From NCBI GenBank assembly GCA_030152265.1, contig JASLHQ010000181.1:1-9121 (forward strand): DNA of 9,121 nucleotides, given 5' to 3'. The notes beneath the pieces were generated by a model, which saw nothing but the letters and a program-made list of their open reading frames with translations, had not been told where the DNA came from and did not search any database. The DNA comes from Savagea sp. (GTDB lineage: Bacteria; Bacillota; Bacilli; Bacillales_A; Planococcaceae). The position numbers and the translations under genes were made by a program. Below, piece by piece: positions 1 through 5,178 of the stretch (position 1 is its first letter; every line of letters begins with the position of its first letter).

Positions 1-14
1 GAAGGAGGATTTAC

Positions 15-917
15 ATGGAAAGTAATTATAAATCAGGATTCGTCTCCATTGTAGGACGACCAAACGTAGGAAAATCGACATTTTTAAACCGTATCGTCGG
101 ACAAAAAATTGCGATTATGAGCGATAAACCACAGACGACACGCAATAAAATTCAAGGGGTTGTCACGACAGATGATTCTCAAATTGTTTTTATTGACACA
201 CCAGGAATTCATAAACCGAAACACGCATTAGGGGACTTCATGAATAAAATGGCGAAACAGACGATTCCGGATGTTGATGTCGTATTATTTATGATCAACG
301 CGAACGAAAAAATCGGGCCAGGAGACCGTTTTGTCATCGACTTACTCAGCCGCACGAAAAGCCCTGTATTTCTAGTCATTAATAAAATCGATTTAATTCA
401 TCCAGATGAGTTATTACCGATTATTGAAACATATCAAGCGGAATTTGATTTTGCAGAAATTGTGCCGATTTCAGCATTGCAAGGAAATAATGTCGAGCGT
501 TTATTCGACGTGTTGAAGACGTACATTCCAGAAGGACCGCAATATTATCCAGACGATCAAGTGACGGATCATCCGGAACGATTCATTATGGCAGAGTTAA
601 TTCGAGAAAAAGTATTGCATTTCACACATGAAGAAGTGCCACACTCTGTAGCGGTTACGATTGAAAAAATTGAGCGTGATGACAACGGGAAAGTGCATGT
701 GATGGCGAATATTATCGTTGAACGCAGCTCGCAAAAAGGAATTTTAATCGGGAAGCAAGGCGCGATGATGAAGCAAATCGGGACGGGTGCACGCCGTGAA
801 ATTGAACGTTTACTCGGATCAAAAGTATATTTAGAATTATGGGTGAAAGTGCAGAAAGATTGGCGTAATAAACAAATTCATTTGCGTGAATTTGGATTTA
901 AAGAAGACGAATATTAA
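15..917 (+). CDS. era: GTPase Era, ribosome maturation factor
   Basis: Era is an essential Ras-like GTPase that binds the 3' end of 16S rRNA and assists late maturation of the 30S subunit. The 300-residue protein has the usual family length. It shows the G1/P-loop GRPNVGKS at residues 14-21, G3 DTPG at 61-64, G4 NKID at 123-126 and G5 SAL at 153-155. A C-terminal type II KH domain follows, with the RNA-contacting GKQG loop at 246-249. The ATG is preceded by a strong GGAGG site at 4-8, six bases upstream. The stop lies 16 bases before the recO start, so the two are almost certainly co-transcribed. The upstream part of the operon is outside the window. Identification is certain from the motifs; the function is family knowledge. 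Confidence 0.98.
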   Translation: MESNYKSGFVSIVGRPNVGKSTFLNRIVGQKIAIMSDKPQTTRNKIQGVVTTDDSQIVFIDTPGIHKPKHALGDFMNKMAKQTIPDVDVVLFMINANEKIGPGDRFVIDLLSRTKSPVFLVINKIDLIHPDELLPIIETYQAEFDFAEIVPISALQGNNVERLFDVLKTYIPEGPQYYPDDQVTDHPERFIMAELIREKVLHFTHEEVPHSVAVTIEKIERDDNGKVHVMANIIVERSSQKGILIGKQGAMMKQIGTGARREIERLLGSKVYLELWVKVQKDWRNKQIHLREFGFKEDEY

Positions 918-920
918 GGG

Positions 921-925
921 GGAGG
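921..925 (+). promoter_or_regulatory. Ribosome binding site that fixes the recO TTG start
   Basis: GGAGG inside a G-rich run (918-926) lies 8 bases before the TTG at 934. The only upstream in-frame ATG (886) sits inside the era coding region and has no comparable site. Confidence 0.85.
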
Positions 926-933
926 GAAGACAA

Positions 934-1731
934 TTGTTGCACAAATGGGAAGGCATCGTTTTAAAGTCTATTCCGTACGGTGAATCGAATAAAATTGTCA
1001 CCCTCTTTACAGAAGAAGCAGGAAAAGTGACGGCGATGGCACGAGGAGCGAAAAAGCCAGCGAGCCGTTTAGCCGCGATGACTCAACCTTTTTTACTCGG
1101 CTCCTTTTTAGTGTATGCGGGTGGAAGAGGAATGGGACAGCTACAACAAGGTGAGCTCATCGATTCGATGCGCGACTTGCGCGGTGATTTAGAGAAAACG
1201 GCGTATGCGAGTTTTATCGTTGAATTGGTTGACCGTTTAACGGAGCCGATGGAAGAGCGAACGCGCGGTGTTTATCATTTATTGAAAGCGGCTCTTCATG
1301 CGATTGACGAAGGGTTCGATGCAGAAGTAATCACCCTTTTCGTCGAGTGGCAAATGTTGCCGGTCGCTGGAATTTATCCAGTCGCTCATCAATGTGTGCA
1401 TTGTGGAGCAACAGAAGGTGAATTCGCCTTTTCATTCCAACAAATCGGTTTGCTCTGCCATCGTTGTTTTGAAATCGATCCTTACATTACACGTCTCACA
1501 CCGACACAAGTTCGTCTCATAAGAACGTGCATGACGGTACCGATCGATCAACTAGGCAATGTGTCATTAAAAAAACCGACCGTACGATTTTTACAAAAAG
1601 TCGTGCGAACGATTTATGATGAACAGACAGGGATTCGGTTAAAGTCGAGACGTTTTATCGACCAGTTAGAACGCGATACATTACTTCAGCAATTGATGGA
1701 GCCAAAAGAACAAACAAAACCCTCACCGTAA
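934..1731 (+). CDS. recO: DNA repair protein RecO
   Basis: RecO works in the RecFOR pathway, annealing single strands and helping to load RecA onto SSB-coated DNA at gaps. I start it at TTG 934, giving 265 residues beginning MLHKWEGIVL. This matches the family N-terminus (B. subtilis MLTKCEGIVL, from memory) and the ribosome binding site at 921-925. A second TTG at 937 directly follows and cannot be excluded. The N-terminal OB-fold covers roughly residues 1-80 (GESNKIVTLFT, MARGAKK). A four-cysteine zinc site is intact at Cys154, Cys157, Cys175 and Cys178. The rest is the helical C-terminal domain. The stop codon lies in the loop of the terminator hairpin that ends the era-recO unit. In B. 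subtilis yqzL and glyQS follow in the same direction; here the next gene is convergent. Confidence 0.95.
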   Translation: MLHKWEGIVLKSIPYGESNKIVTLFTEEAGKVTAMARGAKKPASRLAAMTQPFLLGSFLVYAGGRGMGQLQQGELIDSMRDLRGDLEKTAYASFIVELVDRLTEPMEERTRGVYHLLKAALHAIDEGFDAEVITLFVEWQMLPVAGIYPVAHQCVHCGATEGEFAFSFQQIGLLCHRCFEIDPYITRLTPTQVRLIRTCMTVPIDQLGNVSLKKPTVRFLQKVVRTIYDEQTGIRLKSRRFIDQLERDTLLQQLMEPKEQTKPSP

Positions 1732-1745
1732 TTGGTGAGGGTTTT
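1716..1745. terminator. Bidirectional rho-independent terminator between recO and glyQS
   Basis: AAAACCCTCACC (1716-1727) pairs perfectly with GGTGAGGGTTTT (1734-1745) around a 6-base loop. The loop contains the last bases of the recO TAA stop. A-tracts on the left and T-tracts on the right make it usable in both directions, ending era-recO on the plus strand and the glycyl-tRNA synthetase transcript on the minus strand, whose stop is at 1751-1753. Confidence 0.92.
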
Positions 1746-1750
1746 TCATA

Positions 1751-3136
1751 TTAAAACTGTAAATGTTTTTCGATGTATGCAGGAACGTCTGCGATTGGCA
1801 TACGAACTTGCTCCATTGAATCACGGTGACGCACTGTCACTTGGTTGTCTTCTTTTGAATCGAAGTCGTATGTGATACAGAACGGTGTACCGATTTCGTC
1901 TTGACGACGGTAACGGCGACCGATCGATTGTGAATCATCATATTGTGTTGGGAAATGTTTCGCGAGTAATGCGAACACTTCTTGTGCTTCTTCCGCAAGC
2001 TTTTTAGAAAGTGGCAATACAGCTGCTTTCATCGGAGCGATTGCAGGGTGGAAGCGTAACACGTTACGTGTTTCACCGTTTTCTAATTCTTCTTCGTCGT
2101 ATGCGTCACATAAAAATGCGAGCGTTACACGGTCTGTACCGAGTGAAGGTTCGATACAGTATGGGATGAATTTCTCACCAGTTTGCTGATCTAAGTAGTG
2201 GAAGTCTTCACCTGAATGTTCCATATGGCGGCTTAAGTCGAAGTCTGTACGGTTCGCAATACCCCATAATTCTCCCCAACCGAATGGGAATTTATATTCG
2301 ATGTCTACTGTACCTTTTGAATAGTGAGAGAGCTCATCTTCTGTATGGTCACGGAGACGTGTATTTTCTTCTTTCATGCTTAAATCTTTTAAGAATTTTA
2401 CTGAGTAGTCTTTCCAGTATTCGTACCACTTAGCGTCTTCACCAGGTTTACAGAAGAATTCGAGTTCCATTTGTTCGAATTCGCGTGTACGGAATGTGAA
2501 GTTACCTGGTGTAATTTCGTTACGGAAACTTTTACCGATTTGTGCGATACCGAATGGCATCTTTTTACGCATTGAACGTTGAACGTTTTTGAAGTTGACG
2601 AAAATCCCTTGTGCTGTTTCAGGACGTAAGAAAATGTCGTTTGCTGAATCGTCTGTTACCCCTTGTTTCGTTTTGAACATGAGGTTGAATTGACGGATTT
2701 CTGTGTAGTCCATTGCACCACATGTTGGACATTTAATGTCGTATTCTTCGATCAGTTCCATCATTTTTTCGAATGGAAGTCCGTCGACGACAATTTCTTT
2801 ACCTGTCGCTTCTACCGCTTCTTCGATTAATTTGTCCGCGCGGTGACGTGACTTACATTTTTTACAGTCGATCATCGGGTCGTTGAAGTTTTGCGTATGA
2901 CCAGATGCCTCCCAAACTTTCGGGTTCATTAAAATTGCTGCGTCGAGACCGACGTTGTATGGTGATTCTTGAACGAATTTTTTCCACCATGCTTTTTTAA
3001 TGTTGTTTTTTAATTCGATTCCGAGTGGACCGTAATCCCATGTGTTTGCGAGTCCGCCGTAAATATCAGACCCTGGGAATACGAATCCACGCTGTTTTGA
3101 TAAGCTGACAATTTGCTCCATTGTGTACTTTGGCAT
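1751..3136 (-). CDS. glyQS: Glycyl-tRNA synthetase, single-chain dimeric type
   Basis: This class II synthetase attaches glycine to tRNAGly in the cytoplasm. The 461-residue chain is the eukaryote/archaeon-like homodimeric GlyRS also used by Staphylococcus, not the alpha2-beta2 GlyQ/GlyS of B. subtilis; it is often named glyS or glyQS. Visible landmarks are GFVFPGSDIYGG at 17-28, RPETAQG at 171-177, motif 2 FRNEITPGNFTFRTREFEQ at 204-222, a motif-3-like EPSLGTDRVTLAFL at 329-342, and a C-terminal anticodon-binding domain from about 365. Paired cysteines at 91/94 and 136/139 look like a zinc site in the insertion domain. The start is the ATG at 3136, with GGAGG at 3150-3146 placed 9 bases upstream. 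The frame stays open upstream only because it runs through the T-box leader. Expression is controlled by that riboswitch. Confidence 0.98.
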   Translation of the reverse strand: MPKYTMEQIVSLSKQRGFVFPGSDIYGGLANTWDYGPLGIELKNNIKKAWWKKFVQESPYNVGLDAAILMNPKVWEASGHTQNFNDPMIDCKKCKSRHRADKLIEEAVEATGKEIVVDGLPFEKMMELIEEYDIKCPTCGAMDYTEIRQFNLMFKTKQGVTDDSANDIFLRPETAQGIFVNFKNVQRSMRKKMPFGIAQIGKSFRNEITPGNFTFRTREFEQMELEFFCKPGEDAKWYEYWKDYSVKFLKDLSMKEENTRLRDHTEDELSHYSKGTVDIEYKFPFGWGELWGIANRTDFDLSRHMEHSGEDFHYLDQQTGEKFIPYCIEPSLGTDRVTLAFLCDAYDEEELENGETRNVLRFHPAIAPMKAAVLPLSKKLAEEAQEVFALLAKHFPTQYDDSQSIGRRYRRQDEIGTPFCITYDFDSKEDNQVTVRHRDSMEQVRMPIADVPAYIEKHLQF

Positions 3137-3154
3137 AATGAATGACCTCCATAT

Positions 3155-3211
3155 AATAAAATAAGCACCCGTCCAAACGGGCACATATAGCATGAGCCCG
3201 AGGACGAGTGC
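3155..3211 (-). terminator. Regulated terminator of the T-box leader
   Basis: On the minus strand GCACTCGTCC (3211-3202) pairs along all 10 bases (one G-U) with GGACGGGTGC (3174-3165). An inner CGGGC/GCCCG helix extends the stem, and a U-rich TTATTTTATT (3164-3155) follows. Positions 3202-3203 are shared with the antiterminator strand, so the two folds exclude each other. Confidence 0.9.
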
Positions 3212-3370
3212 ATAATAACCCGCGGTTCCACCTCGATTGGTTAACACCTAATGTTAACCCACTTTCAGAAAGCAAGCTCCCGGTTGCCTTTTCACAATCT
3301 GTGCAGTCTTTCACCATCACTGCTCGCTCTAGGTCGATTGTTACTTATAGACCGTTCATCACTTGAACAG
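3155..3370 (-). promoter_or_regulatory. Glycine T-box riboswitch of the glycyl-tRNA synthetase gene
   Basis: The leader RNA senses uncharged tRNAGly and lets transcription continue when charging is low. On the minus strand Stem I has a lower helix CGGT (3354-3351) with ACCG (3284-3281) and an upper helix ACAATC (3341-3336) with GATTGT (3299-3294). These enclose a specifier loop containing GGC, a glycine codon, at 3288-3286. A distal helix GCAGT (3323-3319) with ACTGC (3307-3303) carries an 11-base loop. The T-box core AGGTGGAACCGCG lies at 3233-3221, with the bulge UGGA at 3230-3227; its final A suits the U73 discriminator of bacterial tRNAGly. Antiterminator pairing is CGAGG (3235-3231) with CCTCG (3203-3199). 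The transcription start is inferred from the promoter. Confidence 0.95.
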
Positions 3371-3375
3371 CATAT

Positions 3376-3404
3376 AATATAGCATGGTTTTGAAAAAATG
3401 ACAA
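3376..3404 (-). promoter_or_regulatory. Sigma-A promoter of the glycyl-tRNA synthetase transcript
   Basis: The minus strand reads TTGTCA (3404-3399), a 17-base spacer, then TATATT (3381-3376), with TG one base upstream of the -10 (extended -10). Transcription would begin near 3369, just before Stem I of the T-box. Confidence 0.85.
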
Positions 3405-3459
3405 GTTTGAGCGTTTTCTATAAGAAACAAGTTAAAATGAAGCTACATGGAAAGCATTA

Positions 3460-3468
3460 TGTTATAAT
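3460..3468 (+). promoter_or_regulatory. Extended -10 promoter for ccpN-ppsR
   Basis: TGTTATAAT is a perfect TGnTATAAT extended -10 element. No recognisable -35 lies 16-18 bases upstream, which is tolerable for this promoter class. It points away from the glyQS promoter and would give a 5' leader of roughly 115-120 bases before ccpN. Confidence 0.65.
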
Positions 3469-3491
3469 TAATCATACAGAAAAGAAAGTGC

Positions 3492-3553
3492 TACATCATA
3501 TAGGAGAGCTCTTCCGCGTAGGAAGGAACTTACTTAAGATCAAATGCGATGTA
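3492..3553 (+). other. Possible structured 5' leader of ccpN
   Basis: TACATC (3492-3497) is complementary to GATGTA (3548-3553). Inside this closing helix CTTCC (3511-3515) and GGAAG (3521-3525) form a 5-base-pair hairpin with a 5-base GCGTA loop. The fold places structure just before and over a possible small upstream ORF. I do not recognise it as a known riboswitch class, and the pairing is read by eye. Confidence 0.35.
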
Positions 3554-3606
3554 TGTTGAAGAAACTATTATATAAATGGGCGGTGTTTCACATTGGAACT
3601 GAATAA
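3544..3606 (+). CDS. Possible 20-codon upstream ORF overlapping the ccpN start
   Basis: ATG 3544 opens a frame encoding MRCMLKKLLYKWAVFHIGTE that ends at TAA 3604-3606, overlapping the first 14 bases of ccpN in another frame. The overlap would allow translational coupling or attenuation. Support is thin: the nearest purine-rich site (GGAAGGAA, 3521-3528) is 15 bases from the ATG, and no homologue is recognised. An inner ATG at 3553 would give 17 residues. It may be chance. Confidence 0.2.
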   Translation: MRCMLKKLLYKWAVFHIGTE

Positions 3607-4222
3607 GCGCCAAACAAAAATTTTGGAAATCGTGAAATATAACGGTCCAATTACAGGGGAGCAAATTGCAGAACGTCTCGATCTGGCGCGTGCAACCATT
3701 CGACCAGATTTGGCGATTTTGACAATGGCTGGCTTTTTAGATGCGCGTCCGCGTGTCGGTTATTTTTATTCAGGTAAAAAAATAGCACAATCGATGGCAG
3801 ACGGTATGGTCGATATGAAAGTAGGAGACTTTCAATCGATTCCTGTCGTCGTGAATGAGAACATGTCGGTGTACGATGCGATTTGTCAAATGTTTTTAGA
3901 AGATGTCGGCACTTTATTTGTCGTCGATGACCATCACTGTTTAGCAGGCGTACTTTCGAGAAAAGATTTACTGCGTTCAAGTATAGGTGGTGTCGATATG
4001 GATAAAATTCCCGTCAATGTCATTATGACGCGCATGCCGAATATTACACATTGCTCGAAACATGATTCTTTATTGCAAGTGGCAAAAAAGATGATTGATA
4101 ATCAAATCGATGCTCTACCCGTCGTCGAACAAGGGGAGAAAGGGTTGGAAGTGATCGGCCGTATGACTAAAACGAATATTACTGGCGCATTTGTCGCGCT
4201 AGGAGAAGAATACGATTTATGA
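3593..4222 (+). CDS. ccpN: Transcriptional repressor CcpN (HTH plus two CBS domains)
   Basis: CcpN (YqzB) represses gluconeogenic genes such as gapB and pckA during growth on glycolytic substrates, independently of CcpA. The 209-residue product begins MELNKRQTKILEIVKYNGPI, aligning with B. subtilis CcpN as recalled. A winged helix-turn-helix spans about 4-58 (GEQIAERLDLARATIRPDLAILTMAGF). CBS domain 1 is about 78-132 (PVVVNENMSVYDAI, GTLFVVD, GVLSRKDLL), and CBS domain 2 about 143-202 (IMTRMPNITH, ALPVV, GRMTKTN). CBS pairs usually bind adenine nucleotides. The only start agreeing with the family N-terminus is TTG 3593, because a stop at 3557 closes the frame upstream. Its ribosome binding site GGCGGTG (3579-3585) is imperfect, suggesting modest translation. 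ppsR begins 19 bases after the stop, and the pair is conserved as an operon in Bacillales. Confidence 0.95.
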   Translation: MELNKRQTKILEIVKYNGPITGEQIAERLDLARATIRPDLAILTMAGFLDARPRVGYFYSGKKIAQSMADGMVDMKVGDFQSIPVVVNENMSVYDAICQMFLEDVGTLFVVDDHHCLAGVLSRKDLLRSSIGGVDMDKIPVNVIMTRMPNITHCSKHDSLLQVAKKMIDNQIDALPVVEQGEKGLEVIGRMTKTNITGAFVALGEEYDL

Positions 4223-4241
4223 GAAGAGAGGAGCGAAAACG

Positions 4242-5057
4242 ATGACGCCATTAACGATGTTTATCGTTTCTGACTCTGTCGGAGAAACGGCTGACCTCGT
4301 CGCGAAAGCAGCGATCAGTCAATTTCGTCATGATGTCGATACAGTATCGATGAAGCGTTTTGCGAATGTCGATAATTTAAAACAAATTGAAGAAATTGCA
4401 CTTTTAGCACAAAGGCAACAAGCGCTTATCGTTCACACTTTAGTGAAATCAGAAATGCGTGACGCTATGGCACATTATGCGATGGAAAATGGCGTTCAAG
4501 CGATTGATTTAATCGGACCGATTGTCGATATGATCAGTGGACGTTTAGAAGAGAGTCCATTTGAAGAACCTGGACTCGTGCGCCAGTTAGATGATGATTA
4601 TTTTAAAAAAATTGAAGCGATTGAATTTGCGGTTAAATACGATGATGGTCGCGACCCGCGGGGCATTTTATTAGCTGATATCGTATTAGTCGGTGTTTCG
4701 CGAACGTCTAAAACACCATTATCTCAATATTTAGCACATCACCGCTATAAAGTGGCGAACGTTCCGCTCGTTCCAGAAGTGGATCCACCAGAAGAGTTGT
4801 TACAAATTGATCCGAAACGTTGTTTTGGACTCGTTATTTCTCCGGAGAAGTTAAATTGTATTCGGAAAGAGCGTTTAATTGCTTTAGGATTGAAAGATGA
4901 TGCGAGCTATGCGAAAGTGTCTAGAATTGAACAGGAAATTGAGCATTTTGAAAAAGTTGTCGAACGTGTCGGCTGTCGTGTCATTAACGTGACGAATCGT
5001 GCAGTAGAAGAGACAGCGAATATCATTTTAGAACAGATTGAACAATTAAAACAGTGA
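4242..5057 (+). CDS. ppsR: PpsR-type pyruvate, phosphate dikinase / PEP synthase regulatory protein (YqfL)
   Basis: Members of this family (DUF299, Kinase-PPPase) inactivate pyruvate phosphate dikinase or PEP synthase by ADP-dependent threonine phosphorylation and reactivate it by Pi-dependent removal of the phosphate. The 271-residue protein has the conserved N-terminal SDSVGETA at 10-17, the signature EAIEFAVKYDDGRDPRG at 125-141, and the nucleotide-binding loop GVSRTSKTP at 151-159 followed by SQYLA. The ATG has a GAGAGGAG site (4226-4233) 8 bases upstream. It sits directly behind ccpN with no terminator between. In B. subtilis the homologue YqfL was reported to affect CcpN activity, so both genes tune flux at the PEP/pyruvate node. 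Which enzyme it targets in this organism cannot be seen here. Confidence 0.93.
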   Translation: MTPLTMFIVSDSVGETADLVAKAAISQFRHDVDTVSMKRFANVDNLKQIEEIALLAQRQQALIVHTLVKSEMRDAMAHYAMENGVQAIDLIGPIVDMISGRLEESPFEEPGLVRQLDDDYFKKIEAIEFAVKYDDGRDPRGILLADIVLVGVSRTSKTPLSQYLAHHRYKVANVPLVPEVDPPEELLQIDPKRCFGLVISPEKLNCIRKERLIALGLKDDASYAKVSRIEQEIEHFEKVVERVGCRVINVTNRAVEETANIILEQIEQLKQ

Positions 5058-5105
5058 AACAAAATGAAAACTAGCCGGTTGTTATCGGTTAGTTTTCATT
5101 TTGTT
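5058..5105. terminator. Long hairpin terminator after ppsR
   Basis: The two arms (5058-5077 and 5086-5105) pair over 20 bases with a single G-U and an 8-base loop. The left arm starts right after the ppsR stop. The right arm is T-rich (TTTTCATTTTGTT), so it can act as the U-tract even though A-rich sequence follows. Symmetry suggests function in both directions. It separates ccpN-ppsR from dnaG-sigA. Confidence 0.8.
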
Positions 5106-5164
5106 CATAAAATAAAAAAGGACTTTCGTTAGAAATGTCGTAATAGTATATATGAAGAGGAAGT

Positions 5165-5169
5165 AGGAG
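5165..5169 (+). promoter_or_regulatory. Ribosome binding site that fixes the dnaG GTG start
   Basis: AGGAG ends directly against an in-frame TTG (5170), which is too close to serve it, but is 9 bases from GTG 5179. This favours the GTG. Confidence 0.8.
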
Positions 5170-5178
5170 TTGAACGAC

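Noticed and set aside
886..933. ATG 886 as the start of RecO
   Set aside because: It lies within era, has no ribosome binding site, and adds 16 residues not seen in RecO proteins.
3137..3247. N-terminal extension of the glycyl-tRNA synthetase by 37 residues (frame opens at 3247)
   Set aside because: This stretch is the T-box core and terminator. The family N-terminus and a GGAGG site both point to ATG 3136.
3010..3320. Overlapping minus-strand frames of 73 and 84 codons
   Set aside because: They run through the T-box leader and the start of the synthetase in the wrong frames.
3651..3980. Minus-strand open frame of 109 codons
   Set aside because: It lies opposite ccpN, has no ribosome binding site, and has no recognisable protein features.
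5124..5152. Promoter for dnaG (TTTCGT, 17 bases, TATATA)
   Set aside because: The -35 matches the consensus poorly and the AT-rich stretch offers several alternatives. A promoter is expected here, but I cannot place it.
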